From positions 1 through 64,000 of the forward strand of contig JAIQFH010000041.1 of the NCBI GenBank assembly GCA_020073385.1: a DNA stretch of 64,000 bases. Direction: 5' to 3'. The position numbers and the translations under genes are program-made. Positions 55,518 through 64,000 of this stretch are shown piece after piece. Positions within the stretch are counted from its first letter, which is position 1, and every line of letters begins with the position of its first letter. The DNA is from Terriglobia bacterium. GTDB lineage: Bacteria; Acidobacteriota; Terriglobia; Terriglobales; Acidobacteriaceae. The notes beneath the pieces are model-generated. The model did no database searches. It was not told the origin of the DNA and worked only from the letters and a program-made list of their open reading frames with translations.

Positions 55518-55892
55518 CTAGCGGCCGTTCTGCACGATCCTGGTCACGAGTTCCTTGCCGTTGCTTCGTCGAACGAACATTTTGTCGCCTTCGAGTCGAA
55601 CCGAAACGGAGGAACCCACGCCGAACTCTCCGGGGACGTACCCATCCGACGACTCCGGGAGGTACTCACCCACATACCGCACGCCGTTGACCCTGATGAC
55701 AATCGCAGCACGCCGGTTTCGCTTCTCAGCCTGCGCCAAAATCTCACGCTCGGCTTGCGCCCAGTTGTCTACGTCTCGGCCGGGAATCCGACCGCTTTGA
55801 AGGTAAATTTCTTCCGCACGGCGGCGGATCGCGTTATGCAAGTCTGCCGGAAAAACGGGATTCGGCGAACCGCTTAAATGGTCGGCTTCCAC
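55518..55892 (-). CDS. DUF2934-containing small protein
   Basis: I place the start at the GTG at 55892, with GAGGAG 8 bases upstream, yielding 124 residues. The frame remains open 127 codons further, but that extension looks random and lacks homology. Residues about 25-55 (IRRRAEEIYLQSGRIPGRDVDNWAQAEREI) are the DUF2934 helix pair common in proteobacteria and acidobacteria. The C-terminal 60 residues are a beta-rich module ending VTRIVQNGR. Function unknown. Confidence 0.7.
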   Translation of the reverse strand: MEADHLSGSPNPVFPADLHNAIRRRAEEIYLQSGRIPGRDVDNWAQAEREILAQAEKRNRRAAIVIRVNGVRYVGEYLPESSDGYVPGEFGVGSSVSVRLEGDKMFVRRSNGKELVTRIVQNGR

Positions 55893-56171
55893 GGTGAGTG
55901 TTCTCCTCGCTGGACCCGATTCGCTTGAATGCTGTAGATCCACTCCCAATGGTAGTCCTTCCAAACCTTGCCGGCAGCTGCAGGCATCAAACCAAGGGAC
56001 GTAGCGGAAGCCAATTTCGGGAAAAGTGAACCAGCGTTCCAAACAAGGAGAATTTGCCCCAAGCCCAACCGTTCTCATGTCTTGGAGGAGCCGTCGCACA
56101 TGGCAGTTGACCGGAATCGGCGAGCGGCCTAACATTACCGCGACCACCGCCGGGCAGCGTCCAACGCTCAT
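55893..56171. other. Divergent region between DUF2934 gene and kinase
   Basis: About 280 bases, without recognised gene, repeat or promoter consensus. The open frame across it is the unsupported extension of the DUF2934 gene. Confidence 0.45.
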
Positions 56172-58568
56172 ATGATCGGCCAGCAAGTATCCCACTACCG
56201 AATCCTCGGCAAGCTCGGGGGAGGGGGTATGGGTGTGGTTTATGAGGCCGAGGACCTGAAACTCGGGCGGCACGTCGCCCTGAAGTTTATCCCTGAAAAT
56301 CTCGCCGGCGACCCTAAGTCACTGGAGCGATTCACCCGCGAGGCTCGTGCCGCTTCTCTGCTCAATCATCCCAATATCTGCACGATTCACGGCATAGAAG
56401 ACAATCACGGCCATCCTTTCATCGTGATGGAGAGGCTCGAGGGCGAGAGCCTTAAACAGACCATCGCCGGCCATCCCATGCCTGTCGACAAAGTGCTTGA
56501 CGTAGGCGTTCAGGTGGCCGAAGCCCTGATGGCGTCGCACGCCAAGAACATCGTCCACCGCGACATCAAGCCGGCGAACATCTTCCTGACTCCTACCGGC
56601 CAGGTGAAAGTACTCGACTTCGGGCTGGCTAAACTTGTTCACAATCTTGGCACCGAAGACGATGCGGGCGCCGACAATTCGCTAACCGCCGTCGGCGTCA
56701 TCCCTGGTACCGCCGTCTACATGTCGCCGGAACAGGCTCGCAGCGAGACCGTTGACGCGCGCAGCGACCTCTTCTCCTTCGGCGTCGTGCTCTACGAAAT
56801 GTCGACGGGCAAGAAACCCTTCACCGGCGCGAATTCCCTGGTCACGCTTGACGCGGTACTGCACGCCAAGCCCACACCTCCGCGCGATTTGAACCCGAAA
56901 ATTCCCATCGAACTGGAAGGCATCATCGGCAAGGCGATGGAGAAAGACCGCAATCATCGTTACCAGAGCGCAGCCGAGATGAAGTCGGACCTGGCGCTGC
57001 TCAAGCGTGAGAGCGAATCGGGCCAACTGAAGAGCGGAACAAATACTGCCAGGTTGCGCGCCGCGACGAAGACCTTCGGCCGCAACACGCGTCTGCAAAC
57101 GTACTTGCTAGTTGGAACCGCAGCCTTGCTCGTGACAGTGCTCGCGGCGGTGGGTGCCTGGTGGTACGAGCATCGTGAACTCGCCAACGCCGAGCAGCGA
57201 AATGCCATCGCGGTCCTGCCTCTGCAGAACATGAATGGCGATTTCAACGTCGACTATCTCCGATTTGCACTCGCCGACGAATTGAGCAGCGTTCTGACGT
57301 ATTCGCGGACGCTCGAAGTCCGGCCTTCGTCAGCGACTCGTAGGTATGTAGCCCTCGACCTCGATCCGAAGAAGGTCGGGCAGGAACTGCGCGTGGGGAG
57401 GATACTCACCGGTTCCTTCCGCAAGCAAGGCGACCAAATTCTAGTCACCTTAGAGGCGATCGATGTTCCCACGGACCGTGCGCTCTGGCAGACCACAGTC
57501 ACCGAAAAAGCCGACAATCTGATTGGCTTGCAGGAACAATTGACGACCCAGGTCCAACACGGCCTGCTGCCAATCCTGGGCGGCGGAGGCGCGGTAGAAG
57601 CCGCAGCCTCTCGCCCCAAGAACCAGCAGGCGTATGACTTCTATCTTCGCAGCGTGGCCGTCCCCCATGACCCGGGTCCCAACAAAGAAGCGATCCGGAT
57701 GCTGGAGTGGGCGGTAGGGATCGATCCAACCTACGCACCGGCGTGGGAAGCGCTGGGGCAGAGATACTACTTCGATTCGATTTACGGCGGTGGCGGCGAA
57801 GAGATGTTCCAGCGCTCGAATTCAGCCTACGAGCGCGCGATCTCGCTCGACCCCAACCGAGTGATGGCCGCAAGCAGCCTGATCACCAATCGCGTCGAAC
57901 GTGGCGAACTCGGGCGCGCCTATGACGCGGCCACCGATCTCGTGAGGCGGCGCCCACAAAGCGCGGACGCTCACTTCGGCCTGGCGTACGTCCTGCGCTA
58001 TGCAGGCATCCTCGACAAGTCGACTCAAGAATGCAATGCCGCCCGGCAACTCGATCCTGGCAACTTCTTCTTCCGCTCCTGCGCGTGGTCATTCCTCGAA
58101 ATGGGCAAGACTGATCGCGCCATGGACTTCGTGCATCTCGACGCTGGATCGGAATGGGCTGCGTGGGTTACCCCATACATCTATCTGGCAGAGGGCAATG
58201 TCGCCGAAGCGCACAGCGCAGCCAAAAACATGGGCAAAGCGGCCTCGTATCATCGCGAGTTGATGGAGGCCTGCACCGCTTCGCCGCGTCCCCCGGATCT
58301 CGCAAAGATCGTGCGCGACAACGAATCGTCGGTGATGATTGAGCCCGACGCTGAGAACTGGTACCACGTCGGCGCTCTCATGGCAGCCTGCGGTCAAAAT
58401 GAACCGGCGATGCGCCTGCTGAAAGCCGCCGTGCAGCAGAACTATTGCGCCTATGGGGCATTGTTAGACGATCCGCTGCTCAAAGACCTGCGCAAGGAAA
58501 CCGCCTTCAACCAGGTGCTTACACAGGCGAGCAATTGCCAGGCAATGTTGAAGGAAGGCCGGCAGTAA
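56172..58568 (+). CDS. PknB-type Ser/Thr kinase with periplasmic TPR-containing region
   Basis: Active-looking eukaryote-like kinase of 798 residues. The catalytic domain (about 9-275) has GKLGGGGMGVVYEAED, Lys38 (VALKF), HRDIKPAN with Asp131, DFGLAK with Asp149 and GTAVYMSPEQ. A membrane segment (about 310-332) leads to a TolB-N/FlgO-like region (about 343-475, IAVLPLQNMNGDFNVDYL) and TPR-like repeats up to the C terminus. This architecture is common in Acidobacteria. The targets are unknown. It contrasts with the pseudokinase at 25280, where both catalytic Asps are lost. Confidence 0.94.
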   Translation: MIGQQVSHYRILGKLGGGGMGVVYEAEDLKLGRHVALKFIPENLAGDPKSLERFTREARAASLLNHPNICTIHGIEDNHGHPFIVMERLEGESLKQTIAGHPMPVDKVLDVGVQVAEALMASHAKNIVHRDIKPANIFLTPTGQVKVLDFGLAKLVHNLGTEDDAGADNSLTAVGVIPGTAVYMSPEQARSETVDARSDLFSFGVVLYEMSTGKKPFTGANSLVTLDAVLHAKPTPPRDLNPKIPIELEGIIGKAMEKDRNHRYQSAAEMKSDLALLKRESESGQLKSGTNTARLRAATKTFGRNTRLQTYLLVGTAALLVTVLAAVGAWWYEHRELANAEQRNAIAVLPLQNMNGDFNVDYLRFALADELSSVLTYSRTLEVRPSSATRRYVALDLDPKKVGQELRVGRILTGSFRKQGDQILVTLEAIDVPTDRALWQTTVTEKADNLIGLQEQLTTQVQHGLLPILGGGGAVEAAASRPKNQQAYDFYLRSVAVPHDPGPNKEAIRMLEWAVGIDPTYAPAWEALGQRYYFDSIYGGGGEEMFQRSNSAYERAISLDPNRVMAASSLITNRVERGELGRAYDAATDLVRRRPQSADAHFGLAYVLRYAGILDKSTQECNAARQLDPGNFFFRSCAWSFLEMGKTDRAMDFVHLDAGSEWAAWVTPYIYLAEGNVAEAHSAAKNMGKAASYHRELMEACTASPRPPDLAKIVRDNESSVMIEPDAENWYHVGALMAACGQNEPAMRLLKAAVQQNYCAYGALLDDPLLKDLRKETAFNQVLTQASNCQAMLKEGRQ

Positions 58569-58578
58569 GCCTGTTCAC

Positions 58579-59439
58579 ATGGCAAACTTCACACGACGGG
58601 CGCTTCTTCAGTCCTCAGTCATAGGCTTGGCCGCGTCCCGCATTCCGCTGGAAACGGCCGTCGCATCCGGCATCGCGCGCAAAGGGCGCATTCACCAGTC
58701 GGTCTGCCAGTGGTGCTACAAGCAGATGTCGATCGACCAGTTGGCGCAGTCTGCGGCGAGTATCGGCCTGCAAGCGGTCGATCTGTTGCAACCGGACGAC
58801 TACGACATCCCGCGACGTTATGGGCTGATCTGCTCAATGGGGTACGCCGGTGGCGGAGAGATCAACAAGGCCTTGAACCGTACGGAGAATCACGCCGCCA
58901 TCGAGCAGGCCTTTCGCACGAATATTCCCCGCGCCGCGAAGGCTGGGGTTCCCAATGTCATTACGTTCTCGGGCAACCGCGCCGGCCTATCGGATGATGA
59001 GGGCGCACGCAACACCATCGCCGGGCTGAACCGCGTCAAAAAGATTGCAGAGGATCATGGCGTGACCATCTGCCTGGAGTTGCTCAACAGCAAACGTGAT
59101 CACCACGATTACATGTGCGATCACACGGCCTGGGGAGTGCGCGTGATGCAAGAAGTCAACTCGCCGAATGTGAAGCTTCTTTATGACATCTACCACATGC
59201 AGATCATGGAGGGCGATCTGATCGAGACGATCCGCGGCAACATCCAGTGGATTGGACACTTTCATACCGGCGGCGTCCCCGGCCGTCATGAATTGAACGG
59301 CACCCAGGAAATTCAATGGGATGCGGTGATGCGAGCTATTGCCGACTCGGGATTCCGAGGATACGTCGCTCACGAATTCATCCCCACCGGAGACCCGTTG
59401 GCTTCGCTGAAAAGTGCCGCTGATTTGTGCGACGTCTGA
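58579..59439 (+). CDS. Tat-exported hydroxypyruvate-isomerase-like TIM-barrel protein
   Basis: The 286-residue protein is of the xylose-isomerase-like TIM-barrel family; sequence resembles hydroxypyruvate isomerase (Hyi). The N terminus MANFTRRALLQSSVIGLAA has twin arginines and a hydrophobic span, suggesting Tat export. Metal-ligand candidates are Glu in ICLELLNS, Asp in LYDIYHMQ, His in GHFHTGG and Glu in VAHEFIP. Its start is 11 bases after the kinase gene. A periplasmic isomerase role is inferred; the real substrate may differ. Confidence 0.85.
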   Translation: MANFTRRALLQSSVIGLAASRIPLETAVASGIARKGRIHQSVCQWCYKQMSIDQLAQSAASIGLQAVDLLQPDDYDIPRRYGLICSMGYAGGGEINKALNRTENHAAIEQAFRTNIPRAAKAGVPNVITFSGNRAGLSDDEGARNTIAGLNRVKKIAEDHGVTICLELLNSKRDHHDYMCDHTAWGVRVMQEVNSPNVKLLYDIYHMQIMEGDLIETIRGNIQWIGHFHTGGVPGRHELNGTQEIQWDAVMRAIADSGFRGYVAHEFIPTGDPLASLKSAADLCDV

Positions 59440-59504
59440 GTCGCTCCGCTAACCGCCTCTTACCGGGCGAGTCTAAGGAAAAGTGACAATACAGCTGAAA
59501 GAAT

Positions 59505-62420
59505 TTGCGTCGGAGCGGGGGTAGGCCCCATCCTTGTAGCGTGAGACATCTCGGACCCGTCAGCCTGCTGCGGTCTCCCCGCAGCCTTCCTGCCAATTTT
59601 GAGAGCCTGCACCTTCCCGGGTTCAAGCTCCTTTGCCTGCTTGTCCTCTTCGCTCTGACCGCACTCGCTCAGGCTCCATCAACTGCGAGCAACAAGCAAA
59701 ATGGGCAACGTCCAACCTCTGCCTTGGCGATCGCTGAGAGATTTGCGCAGCCTCCGGGTCTGCTGTATCAAGGGGTGCCCGCCGACATTTCTCAAGACGA
59801 GGGAATTGCTGGACTACGCCTCGCGCTATTGCGTTTGGGCACTACGGCCCGACTGATGCAGGTAGTGGCGCATCCGGACGATGAAGACGGCGGCCTCCTG
59901 ACCCTTCAGGCCCGCGGTCACGGCGTTACCACGCTGCTGATGACGTTGAATCGCGGCGAGGGCGGCCAGAATAAGATTGGCAGCAATCTGTCCGACGTTC
60001 TGGGCGTGCTGCGAACCGAGGAACTTCTAGCCTCCGACCAGCATTACGGTGTGCAGGACCGGTTCTCGCGTGTCGCGGATTTCGGATTTTCGAAGAATCC
60101 CGACGAGACTTTTGCCAAATGGGGCGGCCACGACATCGCTCTCGCCGACATGGTTCGCGTCATTCGGACGTTTCGCCCCGACGTGCTGGTCGCGCGTTTC
60201 TCCGGCACCGAGCGCGATGGCCATGGAAACCACCAGGCATCAGGCATTCTGACGAAAGAGGCGTTTCACGCTGCAGCCGATCCCAGGCGTTTTCCCGAAC
60301 AGATCGCGCAAGGCTTGGAGCCGTGGCAACCCAAGAAACTCTACATCGGCAACGTCTGCCCCTGGGGTTCGATGACCTGTCCGGACCCGGACTGGTCCGT
60401 GAAGTTCAACACGGGCCAACGCAACGCAGAACTGGGGATGTCTTACGTTCAGTTCGCGATGAAGGGCCTACGGCATCAGCTTTCACAAGGCGCAGCCAAC
60501 TGGACCATTGACGACGGTGACCGATTCACCTTCTACCGGCGCGTGGACTCCGTCTTGCCGGAACAAAAAGCTGGTCACGAGCAGGATTTCTTCGACGGCA
60601 TCGATCCTTCCTGGCAAGCACTTGCCTCGCGATTCGACATATCAGAAGCCACGCTGCCCGGGTTTCGATCTCAGCTGGCAGAAGTCGCCAGACTCATTGC
60701 CGAGTCATCCAAAGCAGCGAGCGGTAGCGATCCGTCACTCGCAGCTCAGCCTCTTACGAAACTTGTCACGCAATTGACCAAGATGAGCGGTCAAATCAAC
60801 GTCAGCAACTTGCCCTCCGCCACGAAGCTCGATCTGCTGACCCGCATCGCCGAGAAACAGCAACTAGCCGAGACAGCGCTGAATCTCGCCCTGGGCGTAG
60901 CACTCTCCGCCAATGTCTCTTCCAACGAGGGCCTCAAGGCAGGCATTCCGAAAGAGGACAATGCGTTGACCACAGTCTCTCCCGGACAGGAATTCATGGT
61001 CGGCGTAACTCTTCATAACGGCTCGAAGCTGCCGTTGACGATTGATCACATCAAACTTGAAGTGCCCGCGGGATGGAACACGATTGATGGCAAAACGCGC
61101 CCTGAGATCGTTGCTCCCGGCAAGGACCTGCACGCCGACTTCCGCCTGCACGTGCCGAAAGACACGCCCTACACGCGGCCGTACTGGCATCGCGACGATC
61201 CCGATACCGACAGCATCCATCACGTCGACAATGAAGCATATGCGACACTTCCCTTTCCGCCGCCTTCTCTACAGGCTCGGGTCGAATACTCCGCAGGGGA
61301 CGCGAAAGAAGGCCGCACACGAAATGGCATCGCCGTCCCGGTGGTTACTCCGTTCGTAGACGAGGCCGGAAAACAGAGGTCGCGCCCATTGGCCGTAGTA
61401 CCCGCTTTTTCCGTGGCCCTTGAGCCGGGCACGCAGGTGATCTCCACGCACAACGGAAAGACCACCACTGTGACTGTCGGCGTAACCAGCGATCTTGCTC
61501 ACAGTGTTCGCGGTGATTTGCGCTTAGAGCTGCCGGATGGTTGGCGCTCTGAGCCCGCGCAAGCGCCGGTGAGTTTGACGCATCGCGGAGAAAAGCAGGA
61601 AATCGAGTTCAGAGTCTTTCCCGCCGGGTTGCAGCAGCAAGGCCGCGCGACGATCCGCGCCGTCCTCGAATCGGAAGGTGAGAAATACAGCGAAGGCTAC
61701 ACGCTAGTCGCGCGCGAAGACCTCGGCAGCTTCTACTACTACCAACCGGCGCGGCAGCGCGTCAGCATCGTAGATGTACAGGTTCCCCACGACCTGAAAG
61801 TCGGCTACATCATGGGGGCTGGAGACGATATTCCAACCATGCTTAAACAGGTGGGGATGAACGTCACCATGATTCCTGCCGAGCATCTGGCGACCGAAGA
61901 CCTCAACAAATTCGGAACGATTGTCCTCGGCATTCGTGCCTACGACACCCAGAAAGATGTCATCACAAATAACAAGAAACTGCTGGATTTCGTCGAAGCC
62001 GGTGGGACACTCGTCGTGCAATACAACACCACCGCCGGAGACTTCAGCGGCAAGTTCGCGCCGTATCCCGCGGACTTGAGCCGCGCTCGCGTATCGGTCG
62101 AAGAAGCTGCAGTCGAAATCCTTGCACCGGTAGACCCCATCTTTCATTACCCAAACACCATCACCCAAGACGATTTCAACGGATGGGTGCAGGAGCGCGG
62201 ACTCTACTTCATGAGCAAGTGGGACGATCACTTCATTCCGCTGCTGGCCTGTCACGATCCCGGAGAAGAGCCGCAGAAGGGCGGCTTGTTGCGGGCGCAA
62301 TACGGCAAGGGGACCTACATCTACACCGGATACGCGTTCTTCCGGCAGCTTCCCGCAGGCGTTCCAGGTGCCATGCGCCTGTTCATCAACATTCTCAGCG
62401 CAGGCAAGCACCAGCCGTAG
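59505..62420 (+). CDS. Large secreted PIG-L (LmbE) family deacetylase
   Basis: The 971-residue protein (from TTG; GTG at 59541 is an alternative, neither with a good ribosome-binding site) has a signal segment (about 38-57, FKLLCLLVLFALTALAQ), a PIG-L zinc domain with AHPDDE (His123, Asp125-126) and DGHGNHQASG (third ligand His near 238), then a beta-sandwich region typical of NEW3-like domains and a Rossmann-like C-terminal part that contains GIRAYDTQKDV and TGYAFFRQLPAGVPGAMRLFIN. PIG-L proteins deacetylate N-acetylglucosamine conjugates or related compounds. The stop codon lies inside a dispersed repeat. Confidence 0.88.
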   Translation: MRRSGGRPHPCSVRHLGPVSLLRSPRSLPANFESLHLPGFKLLCLLVLFALTALAQAPSTASNKQNGQRPTSALAIAERFAQPPGLLYQGVPADISQDEGIAGLRLALLRLGTTARLMQVVAHPDDEDGGLLTLQARGHGVTTLLMTLNRGEGGQNKIGSNLSDVLGVLRTEELLASDQHYGVQDRFSRVADFGFSKNPDETFAKWGGHDIALADMVRVIRTFRPDVLVARFSGTERDGHGNHQASGILTKEAFHAAADPRRFPEQIAQGLEPWQPKKLYIGNVCPWGSMTCPDPDWSVKFNTGQRNAELGMSYVQFAMKGLRHQLSQGAANWTIDDGDRFTFYRRVDSVLPEQKAGHEQDFFDGIDPSWQALASRFDISEATLPGFRSQLAEVARLIAESSKAASGSDPSLAAQPLTKLVTQLTKMSGQINVSNLPSATKLDLLTRIAEKQQLAETALNLALGVALSANVSSNEGLKAGIPKEDNALTTVSPGQEFMVGVTLHNGSKLPLTIDHIKLEVPAGWNTIDGKTRPEIVAPGKDLHADFRLHVPKDTPYTRPYWHRDDPDTDSIHHVDNEAYATLPFPPPSLQARVEYSAGDAKEGRTRNGIAVPVVTPFVDEAGKQRSRPLAVVPAFSVALEPGTQVISTHNGKTTTVTVGVTSDLAHSVRGDLRLELPDGWRSEPAQAPVSLTHRGEKQEIEFRVFPAGLQQQGRATIRAVLESEGEKYSEGYTLVAREDLGSFYYYQPARQRVSIVDVQVPHDLKVGYIMGAGDDIPTMLKQVGMNVTMIPAEHLATEDLNKFGTIVLGIRAYDTQKDVITNNKKLLDFVEAGGTLVVQYNTTAGDFSGKFAPYPADLSRARVSVEEAAVEILAPVDPIFHYPNTITQDDFNGWVQERGLYFMSKWDDHFIPLLACHDPGEEPQKGGLLRAQYGKGTYIYTGYAFFRQLPAGVPGAMRLFINILSAGKHQP

Positions 62421-62478
62421 AGACGTAGCTGGCTGCGTCTTCGTTTGTCGTAGTGTGTACACGCTCAAAGAACGTCTC
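62417..62478. repeat. GTAGAGACG dispersed inverted repeat, copy 2
   Basis: GTAGAGACGTAGCTGGCTG at the left and AACGTCTC at the right. The left arm includes the PIG-L stop codon and the right arm precedes the permease start by 6 bases, so it spans the whole intercistronic gap. Copy 1 is at 48817. Confidence 0.7.
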
Positions 62479-62484
62479 GGGAAT

Positions 62485-63948
62485 ATGGATTCAACGGCGC
62501 CAACACAATCCACGTCTCCAACTCTCATCCGCGGCATGGGCCTGTGGAGCGCCACCGCGATGAACATGATCGACATGATCGGCGTGGGGCCGTTCATCAC
62601 CATGCCGCTGGTGATTGCGGCCATGGGCGGCCCACAAGCCCTGCTGAGTTGGATTGCGGGCGCGTTGCTCGCCGTTTGTGACGGACTCGTAACCGCGGAA
62701 TTAGGAGCGGCTCTGCCGATGTCCGGCGGATCGTACCGCTACCTCCGTGAAATCTACGGTCCCCAGAAATGGGGACGCCTGATTTCCTTCCTGTTCATCT
62801 GGCAGGTGTCGTTCAGTGCTCCGCTCTCAATTGCCACTGGCTGCATCGGGCTGGCAGGCTATGCGGCCTACTACTGGCCGGAACTCGATATTGTGTACGC
62901 TCATCACGACGCAGCGTTGCACTTGCCGTGGGCAGGATCGCTGCAAGTGAGCTGGATTGTGACTCCCGGAACCGCCGTCGCCGTAGTCATCTGTTTCTTT
63001 ACGGTGCTGCTGCTGTACCGGCAGATCACGGTGATCGGGCGCATGTCGAAGGTGTTGTGGTTCGCCGTGATGGGAACGATCCTGTGGATCATCTTCGCTG
63101 GTCTCACTCACTTCAACGCCGCGCGCGCCTTCGATTTTCCCCCAGGCGCATTCACACTCTCGCATCATTTCTGGAACGGGCTCAGCCTGGCTTTGTTGGT
63201 TGCCGCTTACGATTATTGGGGATACTACAACGTCTGTTTTCTCGGCGACGAGATCGAAGACCCTGGCAAGAATATTCCTCGGGCCCTGCTGCTTTCCATT
63301 CTCCTCGTGGCCTGTCTATATCTAATGATGAACCTGTGCATTCTGGCCGTGGTGCCCTGGCGCGAGATGTTGACCGCAGGACAGAACAACACAGGTTTGT
63401 ATGTTGTGTCATTGTTCATGCAGAGGATTTATGGAAGCTGGGCCGCCAGACTTGTCACAGGACTCGTGATCGCCACGGCTTTTGCCTCGGTTTTTTCGCT
63501 CATGCTGGGCTACTCGCGGGTTCCATACGCCGCGGCGAAAGACGGTAATTACTTCCGAGCCTTTGCCAAAGTCCATCCGGTTCATCGATTCCCGCACGTT
63601 TCCCTGCTTGCGCTCGGCGTGGTCGCAGCGGCCTTCTGTTTTCTGCGGCTCAAGGACGCCATCGCCGCGCTTGTCGTCATCCGCCTGATTCTGCAATTCC
63701 TGGTACAGGCAGTGGGTTCGATTGTGCTCAGGATCCGCCGGCCGGAGCTTCCCCGGCCGTTTCGCATGTGGTTGTATCCGTTACCAGCGTTACTGGCGAG
63801 CGCTGGATTTCTTTTCATATTGTTCAAACGTGAAAACTGGCAGAAGGAGATGCGCTACGCGGTTGTCATCCTGCTGTCAGGTGTTCTGATTTACATGATT
63901 CGGGCCTGGAAAGACTCGGAGTGGCCGTTTCGCACGGCAAAGACCTGA
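62485..63948 (+). CDS. APC-superfamily amino acid permease
   Basis: Inner-membrane transporter of 487 residues with twelve hydrophobic segments. The start at 62485 follows GGGAAT; an upstream open extension of 39 codons contains the repeat and is not used. The first helix has MIGVGPFITMPLVIAAMGGP, the conserved unwound Gly motif of APC permeases, and helix 2 carries AELGAALPMSGGSYRYLREIYG. FLGDEIEDPGKNIPRALL is the loop typical of the family. The substrate is unknown; amino acid or polyamine is usual. Confidence 0.9.
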   Translation: MDSTAPTQSTSPTLIRGMGLWSATAMNMIDMIGVGPFITMPLVIAAMGGPQALLSWIAGALLAVCDGLVTAELGAALPMSGGSYRYLREIYGPQKWGRLISFLFIWQVSFSAPLSIATGCIGLAGYAAYYWPELDIVYAHHDAALHLPWAGSLQVSWIVTPGTAVAVVICFFTVLLLYRQITVIGRMSKVLWFAVMGTILWIIFAGLTHFNAARAFDFPPGAFTLSHHFWNGLSLALLVAAYDYWGYYNVCFLGDEIEDPGKNIPRALLLSILLVACLYLMMNLCILAVVPWREMLTAGQNNTGLYVVSLFMQRIYGSWAARLVTGLVIATAFASVFSLMLGYSRVPYAAAKDGNYFRAFAKVHPVHRFPHVSLLALGVVAAAFCFLRLKDAIAALVVIRLILQFLVQAVGSIVLRIRRPELPRPFRMWLYPLPALLASAGFLFILFKRENWQKEMRYAVVILLSGVLIYMIRAWKDSEWPFRTAKT

Positions 63949-63957
63949 CGATCGCAG

Positions 63958-64000
63958 TCACGGGCGCAGGTAACGAACGATGGCAACCGCGATAAGCGCC
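63958..64000 (-). CDS. C-terminal end of a minus-strand gene (partial)
   Basis: The final codons read ALIAVAIVRYLRP and stop at 63958-63960, a hydrophobic terminus compatible with a membrane protein. The rest lies beyond the window, so this is only a suggestion. It would be convergent with the permease, 9 bases apart. Confidence 0.35.
   Translation of the reverse strand, partial: ALIAVAIVRYLRP

Overview
The window looks like a chromosomal segment of an Acidobacteriota bacterium, probably class Terriglobia. The evidence is gene content and style: an mreB-mreC-mreD-mrdA-rodA-rng cell-shape locus with a giant insertion in the RNase G/E, FecR-domain secreted proteins, an Oar-type carboxypeptidase-regulatory module, a DUF2934 protein, a PEP-CTERM protein, serine/threonine kinases with TPR or TonB-type tails, and many palindromic intergenic repeats. 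No rRNA, tRNA, CRISPR array or prophage was seen. This assignment is an inference and was not checked by any search.

Layout. 1-1370: an IS110-family insertion sequence whose original start codon appears to be out of frame. 1371-11127 (minus strand): rod-shape and peptidoglycan elongation genes mreB, mreC, mreD, mrdA, rodA, then the RNase E/G gene; several gaps are closed by inverted simple repeats. 11247-20750: a FecR protein, a GT-C membrane glycosyltransferase, an isochorismatase-family remnant, an aldehyde dehydrogenase, a stand-alone TonB C-terminal protein, an AlaA-like aminotransferase, and a minus-strand pair of class III aminotransferase and SDR. 20853-26602: two tandem secreted paralogues, the second carrying an inserted Oar-type module, then a pseudokinase-TM-TonB fusion. 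26599-28051 (minus): a TrmJ-like methyltransferase and a PEP-CTERM protein. 28426-33423: an apparent operon of response regulator, histidine kinase, outer-membrane porin and cupredoxin. 33610-37331 (minus): a FecR protein with a Trp/Gly/His-rich tail and a Rieske oxygenase.

37428-44534 is a type IV pilin region. Five pilin genes lie in tandem; the first two encode proteins differing at three residues and share their flanks. Four have a sigma-54-type -24/-12 element upstream, and three end in a conserved two-hairpin 3' UTR whose terminator loop is a GNRA tetraloop. An ABC ATPase-permease-TPR operon follows, in the position of pilH/pilI/pilG next to pilA in Myxococcus.

48101-54560 is the best candidate for an undescribed system: a putative esterase, a RimK-like ATP-grasp ligase, a small membrane protein, a DUF1801 protein, a YbdK/GCS2-type carboxylate-amine ligase, an M29-like aminopeptidase, an NTF2-like protein and a second ATP-grasp-like protein, the last four tightly packed behind an extended -10 promoter. 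Together they suggest synthesis and turnover of a small amide-linked or peptide metabolite. The remainder (54592-64000) holds small membrane proteins, a DedA/VTT protein, a DUF2934 protein, a PknB-type kinase with TPRs, a Tat-exported hydroxypyruvate-isomerase-like protein, a large PIG-L deacetylase and an APC permease.
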